A DNA stretch of 64,000 nt from Deltaproteobacteria bacterium. GTDB lineage: Bacteria > Desulfobacterota > B13-G15 > RBG-16-54-18. Below the pieces are notes generated by a model, which worked only from the letters and a program-made list of their open reading frames with translations, did not search any database and was not told the DNA's origin. The stretch spans positions 40,614-104,613 of the forward strand of contig JAFGNJ010000024.1 in assembly GCA_016927065.1 (NCBI GenBank). Reading direction: 5' to 3'. Of this stretch, positions 50,993 to 59,150 are shown piece by piece; positions within the stretch are counted from its first letter, which is position 1; every line of letters starts with the position of its first letter. The translations under genes were made by a program, and so were the position numbers.

Positions 50993-52405
50993 GTGGCACA
51001 TGTTCTGATCATCGATGACGACGAGATGATGTGTGAAATGTTGTCTACTTTGGTGCGGCAAATAGGACATAGTGCCACATGCGCTTCCACCCTTCAGGAA
51101 GGACTTACAGTATCAGCCTCTGAGGATGTGGATGTTGTATTTCTCGATGTTTTGATGCCCGACGGAAGCGGTTTGGATGTATTACCACGCATTCGTGAAG
51201 CCCCGTCCTCTCCGGAAGTCATCATCATTACCGGTTTTGGTGATCCTGATGGAGCCGAGCTTGCCATTAAAAACGGCGCTTGGGACTACCTTGAAAAGCC
51301 GTCTTCTATTAAGGCAATGACGCTGCCCCTCGTTCGTGCCCTTCAATACCGGGAGGAAAAGAAGGCACGAAAATCGCCCGTGGTCTTAAATCGGGAGGGA
51401 ATCGTAGGTAATAGCCCCTCCATGATGGTGTGTATTGACTTAGTGGCCCAAGCGGCCAACAGTGACGTCAACGTTCTCATTACCGGTGAAACCGGTACTG
51501 GAAAGGAACTCTTTGCTTATGCCATCCATAACAATGGTCCACGTGACGGCAAAAATTTTGTGGTCGTTGATTGTGCTGCTCTGCCTGAAACTCTTGTGGA
51601 GAGTATGCTCTTTGGTCACGAAAAAGGCGCTTTTACCGGAGCGGATAGGGCGCAGGATGGTCTCATCAAGCAGGCCGATGGCGGTACTCTCTTCCTCGAT
51701 GAAGTAGGCGAACTTCCCCTTTCAATGCAAAGTTCTTTTCTTCGGGTCCTTCAAGAACGCCGTTTCCGTCCCATCGGGGGGAAACAAGAGATAAAGAGCG
51801 ATTTCCGGTTGGTCGTGGCGACCAACCGCGATCTTGATCGAATGGTCAAAGAGGGTCAATTTCGGAAAGAACTTCTCTTTCGCCTCCGTTCTTTCACTAT
51901 TGAGTTACCGCCTCTGAGAGAACACCCCGAAGATATCAAGGAGTTGGTCCTATTTTATACTGCCAAGATATGTGAGCGATATGGGACGGAGACAAAGGGA
52001 TTTTCTCCCGATTTCTTCGAGGCACTCGATGCCTATGACTGGCCTGGAAATGTACGGGAGCTGGTTAATACGTTGGAACGAGCCATTGCCGCAGCACGCC
52101 AAGATCCCATTCTCTTTCCAAAACATCTGTCGCCTCATATTCGCATTAATGTAGCACAGACCTCTTTGAGAAAAGAAGCTCCGGTTGGATCAGGGCAAAG
52201 GGAAGGGGATGTAGCACTTCTTAAGGAGCTTCCTCACTTGCGTGATTTTCGGGAAAGCGCTCTGTCCGAAGTAGAGCAAAACTATTTACGCGATCTGATG
52301 TCACGTACTGGCGGCACTATTAAAGAGGCCTGTAAGATATCCGGTCTATCCCGTCCCCGCCTCTATGCCCTTCTCAAAAAGTATCATATAAACAGATCAA
52401 GCTGA
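50993..52405 (+). CDS. Sigma-54-dependent response regulator
   Basis: 470 residues, GTG start behind TAGGAGAT. Receiver (LIIDDDEMM, FLDVLMPDGSG, YLEKPSS), AAA+ domain with GETGTGKE, the canonical GAFTGA loop, GGTLFLDEVGE, and a Fis-type HTH at the end (IKEACKISGLSRPRLYALLKK). It activates sigma-54 promoters by ATP hydrolysis. The nearest matching promoters are those before acs (52.58 kb) and before 56077 (55.93 kb), which share an upstream motif. Confidence 0.94.
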   Translation: MAHVLIIDDDEMMCEMLSTLVRQIGHSATCASTLQEGLTVSASEDVDVVFLDVLMPDGSGLDVLPRIREAPSSPEVIIITGFGDPDGAELAIKNGAWDYLEKPSSIKAMTLPLVRALQYREEKKARKSPVVLNREGIVGNSPSMMVCIDLVAQAANSDVNVLITGETGTGKELFAYAIHNNGPRDGKNFVVVDCAALPETLVESMLFGHEKGAFTGADRAQDGLIKQADGGTLFLDEVGELPLSMQSSFLRVLQERRFRPIGGKQEIKSDFRLVVATNRDLDRMVKEGQFRKELLFRLRSFTIELPPLREHPEDIKELVLFYTAKICERYGTETKGFSPDFFEALDAYDWPGNVRELVNTLERAIAAARQDPILFPKHLSPHIRINVAQTSLRKEAPVGSGQREGDVALLKELPHLRDFRESALSEVEQNYLRDLMSRTGGTIKEACKISGLSRPRLYALLKKYHINRSS

Positions 52406-52441
52406 TTTCCCTCCAGCAGTGCATCTTACGGAACAAAAAGG

Positions 52442-52456
52442 TGTCTTGTTTCGCAA
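52442..52456 (+). promoter_or_regulatory. Putative activator site upstream of acs
   Basis: TGTCTTGTTTCGCAA. The minus strand at 55853-55839 reads TGTCTTGTGCCACAA, identical at 12 of 15 positions. Both lie 100-150 bp upstream of -24/-12 promoters, suiting enhancer sites for the regulator encoded just before. Confidence 0.45.
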
Positions 52457-52577
52457 TACTTAGTCTTTTTTGGTAAGACAGATTTCAGCGATTTCAGGCC
52501 TCTAGACATGACTATCATAGTTTCCTCAAATCATATAATATATTGTAATCAAATAGGAATTTTTCTAAATGTGAATT

Positions 52578-52594
52578 TTGGCACGATTCTTGTT
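52578..52594 (+). promoter_or_regulatory. Sigma-54 promoter of acs
   Basis: TTGGCACGATTCTTGTT: GG at 52580-52581, ten bases, then GT at 52592-52593. The -24 box TTGGCACG is a full match to consensus; the -12 box is TTGT for TTGC. About 85 nt of leader to the acs start. Confidence 0.75.
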
Positions 52595-52679
52595 ATTAAT
52601 AAAGTGACAGGTTTTTTAGTAACTATATTTATAACATAAAAGATAAAAATTTTGTTTCACGAAAGGAGGAGCAATAGGT

Positions 52680-54653
52680 ATGGCATCTGAGAAGGGGATG
52701 ACCACAATGATGGAGGAGACACGGTTATTTCCTCCACCGCAGGAGATCGTTGACGGCGCGTATATCAAGAACATGGATGATTACCAGAAGATGTACAGAC
52801 GTTCCCTCGATGATCCAGAAGGATTTTGGGCCGAACAGGCTGAGGAATTCATAGACTGGTACAAGAAATGGGACAAGGTCTGGGATTGGAGCTTCGACAC
52901 CCTCGATATTAAGTGGTTCGAGGGTGGTAAGCTCAACATCACGTACAACTGCCTTGATCGACATCTCGAGAAGCGGGGAGACAAAGTCGCTATTATCTTC
53001 CAAGGCGAACCATACGATGACTACAAAACGTATACTTACAAAGAGCTCCATGCGGAGGTCTGTAAATTCGCCAATGTCCTCAAGAAGCAAGGGGTCAAGA
53101 AGGGTGATCGCGTCTCCATCTATCTGCCCATGATTGCAGAGCTTCCTATCGCTATGCTGGCTTGCGCCCGCATCGGCGCCATCCACAGCGTGGTCTTCGG
53201 CGGGTTCAGCGCCGAGGCCCTGCGAGATCGGGTGCAGGACTGTGAGGCGAAAGTGCTTATTACTTGTGACGGATACTGGCGAAGCGGCAAGACCGTCAAC
53301 AGCAAGGCCAGTGCGGACAAGGCCATGGAAGAGTGCCCTCTGGTGAAGACGGCGATAATCGTCAACAGGATGGGGATGGATATCCCTATAAAGCAGGGCA
53401 GAGATTTGTGGTGGCATGAGGAGATGGCGCAGAAGGATATTGAGCCTGTCTGTGAGCCTGAGCAGATGGACGCCGAGGACCCCCTCTTTATCCTGTACAC
53501 CAGTGGAAGCACGGGGAAGCCCAAGGGCGTGGTGCACACAACGGCAGGGTATTTTCTGCACACCATGATTACCCTTAAGTATTGCTTTGACATACATGAA
53601 GAGGACGTATGGTACTGCACCGCTGACATCGGGTGGGTTACCGGACACAGCTATATCGTCTATGGCCCGCTCGGCCTAGGTACTACCAATTTGGTGTATG
53701 AAAGTGTGCCGACCTTCCCCGAACCTGACAGATTTTGGCAGATAGTTGAACAGTGGAAAGTCACCCAGTTTTACACCGCCCCCACTGCCATACGGGCCCT
53801 GATGAGAGAGGGTGAGGACTGGACTAAGAAGAGAGACACATCCAGCCTGAAGATTCTTGGTTCGGTGGGTGAGCCCATCAACCCCGAGGCTTGGATTTGG
53901 TATCACACGAATGTCGGCAAGGGAAAGTGTCCTATTATGGATACCTGGTGGCAAACCGAGACAGGCGGGTTTCTGATCACGCCTATTCCTGTTACGCCGC
54001 TGAAACCCGGCTCGGCTACTTTCGCGTTTTTCGGTGTCGAACCCAAGATTTTGAGAGAAAATGCCTCCGAGTGTGAGGTTGACGAAGGTGGTTCACTCTG
54101 TATCGCAAGGCCGTGGCCGGGGATGCTGCGCGGGTTCTGGAACGACCCTGATAAACAGCGCTTTAGGGATACCTACTTTACCATGTTCAAAGGATATTAC
54201 TTCACTGGTGACGGGTGCCGCAAGGATGCCGATGGCTACTACTGGCTCTTGGGCCGAATCGATGACGTCATCAATGTCTCGGGACACAGGATTGGTACCG
54301 CTGAGGTCGAAAGTGCCCTTGTCTCCCACGAGAAGGTTGCTGAGGCGGCAGTCATCGGCTATCCGCATGAGATCAAGGGACAGGGTATCTATGCCTTTGT
54401 GACCTTGAAAGCAGGTATTGAGAAGAGTGACGACCTCCTCAAAGAACTTCGCACCCACGTGCGGACCGTCATTGGCCCCATAGCTACCCCCGATAAATTG
54501 CAGTTTGCCGATGGTCTGCCCAAGACCCGAAGCGGCAAAATCATGCGGCGCATCTTGCGGAAGATAGCCGAGGGGGCCATCGACCAATTAGGCGATACCT
54601 CAACCTTGGCCGATCCTTCAGTGGTTGATGCCCTGGTGAAGGGAAGACAGTAG
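52680..54653 (+). CDS. acs: Acetyl-CoA synthetase (AMP-forming)
   Basis: 657 residues, full length. Activates acetate to acetyl-CoA by an acetyl-adenylate. The P-loop-like YTSGSTGKPKG (about 262), TWWQTETGG, YFTGDGCRKDADGY, the hinge DDVINVSGHR and the acetylatable lysine in PKTRSGKIMRR near the C-terminus are present. GAAAGGAGG precedes the start. Its promoter is sigma-54 dependent by sequence, so acetate use is probably under the two-component system upstream. A channel of the FNT family in the same island could supply the anion. Confidence 0.97.
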   Translation: MASEKGMTTMMEETRLFPPPQEIVDGAYIKNMDDYQKMYRRSLDDPEGFWAEQAEEFIDWYKKWDKVWDWSFDTLDIKWFEGGKLNITYNCLDRHLEKRGDKVAIIFQGEPYDDYKTYTYKELHAEVCKFANVLKKQGVKKGDRVSIYLPMIAELPIAMLACARIGAIHSVVFGGFSAEALRDRVQDCEAKVLITCDGYWRSGKTVNSKASADKAMEECPLVKTAIIVNRMGMDIPIKQGRDLWWHEEMAQKDIEPVCEPEQMDAEDPLFILYTSGSTGKPKGVVHTTAGYFLHTMITLKYCFDIHEEDVWYCTADIGWVTGHSYIVYGPLGLGTTNLVYESVPTFPEPDRFWQIVEQWKVTQFYTAPTAIRALMREGEDWTKKRDTSSLKILGSVGEPINPEAWIWYHTNVGKGKCPIMDTWWQTETGGFLITPIPVTPLKPGSATFAFFGVEPKILRENASECEVDEGGSLCIARPWPGMLRGFWNDPDKQRFRDTYFTMFKGYYFTGDGCRKDADGYYWLLGRIDDVINVSGHRIGTAEVESALVSHEKVAEAAVIGYPHEIKGQGIYAFVTLKAGIEKSDDLLKELRTHVRTVIGPIATPDKLQFADGLPKTRSGKIMRRILRKIAEGAIDQLGDTSTLADPSVVDALVKGRQ

Positions 54654-54665
54654 AGGTAACGACGT

Positions 54666-54926
54666 TTATATCAAGTTTTCCTCCCCTCCTTCTATGAGGT
54701 CGGGGCTGGAGAGATCGATGTACACTGAGTATTGCTCCATCCCCGCCTCATAGAGGCAATCGATTGAGGAATCATGGACCGCATATATCAAAATATCGGG
54801 AAGATTGGGTGCGAAGATAACATCCCTATTTTTACTCTTAGTGAAATGTGACGCAGAACTAAGATGAGCGGACGTTTCTCGGTTTTTAAGGAACGGTGGA
54901 TCGGTTATCATCGAATCCTTTTTCAC
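54666..54926 (-). CDS. Hypothetical protein (weak)
   Basis: 86 codons on the minus strand with a GTG start; an internal ATG at 54911 is possible. The C-terminal half (NLPDILIYAVHDSSIDCLYEAGMEQYSVYIDLSSPDLIEGGEE) looks protein-like, but no family is recognised and no clear ribosome binding site is present. It is convergent with acs with a 12-bp gap. The segment 54927-55014 before rex holds no other feature that I can name. Confidence 0.3.
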   Translation of the reverse strand: MKKDSMITDPPFLKNRETSAHLSSASHFTKSKNRDVIFAPNLPDILIYAVHDSSIDCLYEAGMEQYSVYIDLSSPDLIEGGEENLI

Positions 54927-55014
54927 GTTGAGAAAAGGCTAGATTTATAAAAAATCGCTAGAATACGTTGGGCAACCTATTTGCTATTTGATTGTAAGGG
55001 GAATGTTGAAGCAC

Positions 55015-55665
55015 ATGAATATCTCAGAAACAGTTATCAACAGGCTCTCCATGTACATGCACTATTTGACGGAACAGGAGGAACGAGGAGAAAAACTGAC
55101 GTCCTCCTCCGATATTGCACAGGAATGTGGGGTAACAGCTGTCTTGGTAAGGAAAGACCTAGCTCGTTTTGGAAGACTTGGCGTTAAGGGCATTGGTTAT
55201 TATATACCCGATCTGTGCCAAGGGATTAAAAGCATACTCGGGCTGGAGAGCAGGCTACATATCGCGATAATCGGACGGAGTGATCTTGGACTATGTGGTA
55301 TTAGTTTTAAGGAATTTTTAGATAGCAACTATGTGCTCGTTGCTCTCTTTGACACAGAAACTGCAGCTACCGACCGTAGTGTCACGAGCGATATACTACC
55401 GTCAGTAGATATTCTGCCTCTCAATCGTCTCGATGAGGTTGCACAGAGTAAAAAGATCGATATAGCCATTGTCAATACCATGCCATCTGAGGTGCAGCAA
55501 GTGGTCGACCAGGTAGTTAAAGGGGGTATCCGAGGGATCATTAATCTGTCTCCTGTTTATGCGAGGGTACCTAAAGGATATATAGTGAAGAATGTCTGTT
55601 TTGCGACAGAGCAGGATAACTTAATTTATCTCCTGCAGTCACAAGGGATAGGTGATGGACCATGA
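55015..55665 (+). CDS. rex: Rex-like redox-sensing transcriptional repressor with altered nucleotide motif
   Basis: 216 residues from the ATG at 55015 (AAGGGGA upstream). N-terminal winged helix of the Rex type (SSDIAQECGVTAVLVRKDLARFGRLGVKGIGY) and a Rossmann domain with KKIDIAIVNTMPSEVQQVVDQVVKGGIRGIINLSP, also Rex-like. The glycine motif expected as GxGxxG reads GRSDLG, so the second glycine is serine; NADH binding or affinity may be changed. Rex proteins repress fermentative and respiratory genes when NAD+ is high. The next operon and acs are plausible targets. Confidence 0.82.
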   Translation: MNISETVINRLSMYMHYLTEQEERGEKLTSSSDIAQECGVTAVLVRKDLARFGRLGVKGIGYYIPDLCQGIKSILGLESRLHIAIIGRSDLGLCGISFKEFLDSNYVLVALFDTETAATDRSVTSDILPSVDILPLNRLDEVAQSKKIDIAIVNTMPSEVQQVVDQVVKGGIRGIINLSPVYARVPKGYIVKNVCFATEQDNLIYLLQSQGIGDGP

Positions 55666-55949
55666 AATTTTCATTGTTTTTTGATCGCATGTTAGTAATA
55701 AACGCCCCCCTTCTGCTTGGAGGACGTACAGGTAACATCTAGACGTAACAGTAATTTTGGCCACGATCTAAACTATAGAATGATAAATCGTGAGTATATC
55801 ATGGAGCAAGTCAAGGTCTTATTGTGTAAGAATATTTCTTGTGGCACAAGACAAGTTTCTAATTTTCTCTTTTATTTACTTATTAAAATATTGTAACTTT
55901 CTGAAATAAAAGAAAAATTCCTATCATTAAATTTGGCATAATCTTTGTA
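55666..55949 (+). promoter_or_regulatory. Regulatory region and sigma-54 promoter before 56077
   Basis: TTTGGCATAATCTTTGTAA has GG at 55935-55936 and GT at 55947-55948, ten bases apart, close to the acs promoter in sequence. About 95 bp upstream CTTGTGGCACAAG (55838-55850) is a perfect 6+6 palindrome with one central base, within the motif shared with acs. The rest of 55666-55830 shows nothing definite. The palindrome also resembles a short redox-regulator site, so Rex is an alternative ligand. Confidence 0.6.
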
Positions 55950-56076
55950 ATTATACTTTGTAGTGAGAAAATGCAGCAGTCCTGAGGGAATAAGTGTTCC
56001 AAAAGTATGTCCTGCTGTAAGATTGAGTTATGGGAAATAGGTATCTTTGTAGCGATAACTAAGGTGTGACTATCCA

Positions 56077-56460
56077 ATGCGTTTACTCTTATACGTTTCG
56101 GTGAACGAAGGGGTTGGTAAACGGCTTCAAAAAAAGGTTGAAGATGTCGTTCCCAAGAATAATTTGGAGGTTTATCGAACCATAGAAAACCTTTCCCGTC
56201 GGTTTCGTCAGCCTGCGGATAATTTGCCTATTACTGCTGTTCTTCTTGCAGCTCGTAGTGAAGATCTTGTAGGTTTCCTCTCCATTAGAGATTTACTTCG
56301 TGATGTTCGTATTATCCTCATTCTGCCTGACAGAGATGAAGATACCATCGCTCAGGGGCATACGTTGCGCCCGCGTTTTCTGAGTTATACAGATAGTGAT
56401 TTTTCGGATATCGTGGCAGTATTAAAAAAATGTCTTGCAAGTTATGCTATAAAAAGATAA
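56077..56460 (+). CDS. Uncharacterised receiver-like-fold protein without phosphoacceptor
   Basis: 127 residues, soluble, alternating beta/alpha pattern: MRLLLYVSVNEG, LPITAVLLAARSEDLVGFLSIRDLLRDVRIILILPDRDE and FSDIVAVLKKCLAS. The order resembles a degenerate receiver or Rossmann-like domain, but the Asp positions are not conserved. No family recognised. First gene after a sigma-54-like promoter. Confidence 0.65.
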   Translation: MRLLLYVSVNEGVGKRLQKKVEDVVPKNNLEVYRTIENLSRRFRQPADNLPITAVLLAARSEDLVGFLSIRDLLRDVRIILILPDRDEDTIAQGHTLRPRFLSYTDSDFSDIVAVLKKCLASYAIKR

Positions 56461-56525
56461 AAAGACAGTTGTTGTAAAGTGAAACAATAAGTGCTGAGCC
56501 GAGTGAAAGATAGGAGGGATAAGCG

Positions 56526-56795
56526 ATGTTAGAGGCAATGACTACGTTAATCCTGGTGATAGTAGTGGTTGTGTTAATCATCTTTATCTTAGTTTATGGT
56601 ATTTATATTACCTTTTACCCCCTTACAAAGACCGTTAAAGGTGGGTTTGATGCTATGAAGGAGCATGTCGAAAAAGAGAGAGGTGCAAAAAAGGGACATA
56701 CTCGAACCGCTAAAGGCCCAGTCCGTCGAACACGCAAGGGGGGGCAAAGAAAATCCCAGAAAAAGGGGAATAGAATGGAAAATAAGAAGGTTTAA
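56526..56795 (+). CDS. Small single-helix membrane protein, family A (paralog at 15.4 kb)
   Basis: 89 residues. N-terminal helix of valines and isoleucines, then YGIYITFYPLTKTVKGG and a long basic tail (RRTRKGGQRKSQKKGN). Same length and layout as the protein at 15378-15647; the core YxIYITFYPxxxTxxGG is shared. The TMADGG motif of the first is not conserved here. TAGGAGGG lies 7 bp before the ATG. Second gene of the operon; function unknown. Confidence 0.8.
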   Translation: MLEAMTTLILVIVVVVLIIFILVYGIYITFYPLTKTVKGGFDAMKEHVEKERGAKKGHTRTAKGPVRRTRKGGQRKSQKKGNRMENKKV

Positions 56796-56904
56796 TCGAA
56801 GGAACTATTTCGTAGGAAGATACCTTCATGCACAAAAAGAATTGAATAGGTACTGAAAAAGGAAAAAGGCGGAAGGTTATAACTATAATTAAGGAGGGAA
56901 AATC

Positions 56905-57594
56905 ATGCAGTTAAACATCGGGAAGAGACTGGGTTTGGCTTTCGGTGTGGTTGTGGTAGTAATGGTTGTGGCCGGGGGATTCGCCCTGTATCAGTTGAAC
57001 ACGTCGAGTACTGCCTTTAGGGATGTGTCGGAGCATGAGATGACCGTGGCGCTTGCTGCCTTCGGCATCAGGTCTAATTTCGACGAGATGGTGTGGGCCA
57101 CGAAAAACATACTCTTGCGCGGCACGGACCGGGAGGCCTTCAGCAGGGAAATAGAGACATTCAACTATAAGAAGAATCGCCTTGAGACCATGTGGCAGCC
57201 TATGCTCGAGTCGATTCTTGCAGGGCCGGATATAACGGACGAGCAGAGAAAGTTCTATGATGATTTCAAGAATGAGTATGCTGTTTTTTTAGATGCCTGG
57301 GAACAGTCCCTGCCGGTTTACCAGTCTCGAGGCCGGGAAGCTGCGGATGCGATCATGAAAGGTAAGGGACGGATGACTAGTGATCATCTCATCGAGCTGG
57401 TGCGGTCATTACGTGCACAGGCCTTAAAAGATATGGAAGATGCAGCGGCCCGGACCCGAATGGTGGTCATTACCATGTTGGTCGCATTTCTTGTTGCCGT
57501 GTTGATCGCGGTCATATCGACCTTCTATATTGCGAGGCAGTTGGCTACAGCTATCGAGGGGATGACCGCAGGTGGCCGTGGCAAAAAGAAGTAA
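56905..57594 (+). CDS. Four-helix-bundle (MCP-type) sensor protein without signalling domain
   Basis: 229 residues. TM1 about 10-30, a periplasmic four-helix bundle (about 31-185, 4HB_MCP-like) and TM2 about 188-210, then the chain ends after IARQLATAIEGMTAGGRGKKK. The usual HAMP, methylation helices and kinase-control tip are missing, although IARQLATAIEG looks like the start of a HAMP. Either a natural sensor-only protein, which may act with a kinase or the small protein upstream, or a truncated receptor. AAGGAGGG precedes the start. Confidence 0.75.
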   Translation: MQLNIGKRLGLAFGVVVVVMVVAGGFALYQLNTSSTAFRDVSEHEMTVALAAFGIRSNFDEMVWATKNILLRGTDREAFSREIETFNYKKNRLETMWQPMLESILAGPDITDEQRKFYDDFKNEYAVFLDAWEQSLPVYQSRGREAADAIMKGKGRMTSDHLIELVRSLRAQALKDMEDAAARTRMVVITMLVAFLVAVLIAVISTFYIARQLATAIEGMTAGGRGKKK

Positions 57595-57707
57595 TCTGCT
57601 TGCCGAGCATCTCACAGGCAGTGAGGGAGGAGGATTGACAGACTTCTCGCGCGCATAATAAGGGTTTTGATAATCCTTCTTTAAAAAAATATACTATCCA
57701 AAAGGGG

Positions 57708-57750
57708 AAAGGGGCAGGCCATGTTGAAAACGACATGTATGCCCCTTTTT
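57708..57750 (+). terminator. Intrinsic terminator after the sensor gene
   Basis: AAAGGGGCA (57708-57716) pairs with TGCCCCTTT (57740-57748), inner ATGT/ACAT pairing and a T5 tail. Closes the 56.1-57.6 kb operon. Nothing else is seen in 57595-57906. Confidence 0.75.
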
Positions 57751-57906
57751 ATTACTTGCGAATACTAGTTGTGAGCCATAGATATGTCCAGAAATTAACA
57801 TTCGAGCTATGGAAAAAAAGATACTAGGGTTCTCCCGATGAGAATTTTCTAGGCAAAGGGCTATGTTTTGATTACAATAGAAGAAGATAATGGATAGGAG
57901 ATAGAG

Positions 57907-58185
57907 ATGCCGAGACGGTGCCTAATGTGTGGAAGGACGATGGATGGGGAAGGTGACTTTTGCGAGACGTGCAAGGAGAACATTCGAGCAGAGGCATTGG
58001 GAAAACAGAGAAAACTTGCCAAGGAGGTTCCCAGGGAAGGGGGAAAAGTGGGTATGCGCGACAAGGAGGGAGTAAATGATAAAGAACCTCTTTCTCCCTC
58101 TCAACATGAGGAGGCACAGAAAAAACCCCATCATTTCAAGAGCATGGCTGAATATCTGGAATACTTGAAAAAGGGGGGAGGATGA
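57907..58185 (+). CDS. Small zinc-binding hypothetical protein
   Basis: 92 residues. CLMCGRTMDGEGDFCETCKENIR at the N-terminus is a CXXC...CXXC zinc ribbon; the rest is charged and likely disordered, ending in a short helix FKSMAEYLEYLKKGG. AGGAGATAG precedes the ATG. No family recognised. Convergent with the acetyltransferase gene, 5 bp apart. Confidence 0.7.
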   Translation: MPRRCLMCGRTMDGEGDFCETCKENIRAEALGKQRKLAKEVPREGGKVGMRDKEGVNDKEPLSPSQHEEAQKKPHHFKSMAEYLEYLKKGGG

Positions 58186-58190
58186 GTGGA

Positions 58191-58649
58191 CTATGTAATT
58201 TTATATTCCAAATTGATCATTTGGCCTCTGTCAAACCCCATCGCCTTGAAAAAACACATCAGATCCCAGTCCTCCCACTGAACCAAGGTATAAATATTTT
58301 CTACCCCTTTGTTTTTGAATTCTTGTAAAATCGATTTAAATAAAAGAGTAGCCATTCCTTGTTTTTGGTACGCAGGTTTGATTCCGATGGTATCTATCCA
58401 GCCAATAGTGTTGGGGATGCCGAATTCCCAGCCGCTGACTGTTCCCATAATGAATCCTTCCACCTTTCCATCGACTTCAGCCACCAGGGATTTAGATAAT
58501 TCTTCATCACCCATGTCTTCAATCTTTTGTTGCCAATACGAAGGTCGTTTATTCCCCAGTACCAAGTAGTCTATTTCAACTATGGCGTCCAAGTCATCTG
58601 ATTTGAGCTTCCGGATTGTTACTCCCTTTAATAGATCTTCTTTCGACAC
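58191..58649 (-). CDS. GNAT-family N-acetyltransferase
   Basis: 152 residues. IRKLKSDDLDAIVEIDYLVLGN opens the fold, and IGIKPAYQKQGMATLLFKSILQ is the acetyl-CoA-binding motif (Q/RxxGxA). VEGFIMGTVSG and MGFDRGQMINLEYKI fit the other strands. Soluble; substrate unknown. Starts behind GGGAGG. Confidence 0.9.
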   Translation of the reverse strand: MSKEDLLKGVTIRKLKSDDLDAIVEIDYLVLGNKRPSYWQQKIEDMGDEELSKSLVAEVDGKVEGFIMGTVSGWEFGIPNTIGWIDTIGIKPAYQKQGMATLLFKSILQEFKNKGVENIYTLVQWEDWDLMCFFKAMGFDRGQMINLEYKIT

Positions 58650-58790
58650 CGTAATCCTCCCTTACTTGACTTTATGTTACAAACCGCTAACATATTAAAA
58701 ATGACGTGTCAATAATAGATTTTTAATTTTCTTAAAAAACTCTGTTAAGGTAGCAATGGATTAGTTTTGCTAGATTGACTACATTTGAAC

Positions 58791-58825
58791 TTGACAAGAA
58801 AGTCTGTTGAAGAATATCCTATTCT
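58791..58825 (+). promoter_or_regulatory. Promoter-like sequence with palindrome in the 58.65-59.15 kb gap
   Basis: TTGACA (58791-58796), 18-bp spacer, TATCCT (58815-58820); AGAATATCCTATTCT (58811-58825) is a perfect palindrome over the -10 box. It could drive the isomerase gene with a long leader. Apart from the small frame at 58960 the 500-bp gap holds no gene. Confidence 0.35.
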
Positions 58826-58959
58826 TGTCTAATTCTAAGGAAGTATTCTTTATTTTCCTTCTCATTTTTCCCTCAGAAGGGGGCCGCCAGATATACGGTA
58901 GTATTGGCTAGATTGGAAAAGTGCGTCAGCTCCCCTATGCAGGGTATGAGTATATATAG

Positions 58960-59097
58960 ATGGCGAAAGGCGACCAACACCGTTTCTTGATTCGCTGGGA
59001 ACTGATGAATTGTGCTCGGAGATGTATAGGTCGTTGGATTTTTGGCAAGGTCAACAGAAAAGAGGGTAAATCTCCGCATATTTATGTCAGGAAATGA
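58960..59097 (+). CDS. Possible 45-residue basic peptide
   Basis: ATG at 58960 to a stop at 59097, starting MAKGDQHRFLIRWELMNCARR and rich in Arg/Lys with two cysteines. AGGG occurs about 15 bp upstream, which is too far for a good ribosome binding site. No family recognised; possibly chance. Confidence 0.2.
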   Translation: MAKGDQHRFLIRWELMNCARRCIGRWIFGKVNRKEGKSPHIYVRK

Positions 59098-59150
59098 TAA
59101 TAAGACCCTATAGATCGATACCGCCGTGGATTAAGTCGTAAAAAAGGGGG

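Noticed and set aside
58873..59079. 68-codon minus-strand frame in the 58.65-59.15 kb gap
   Set aside because: No ribosome binding site, no protein-like pattern and overlap with a slightly better plus-strand frame.
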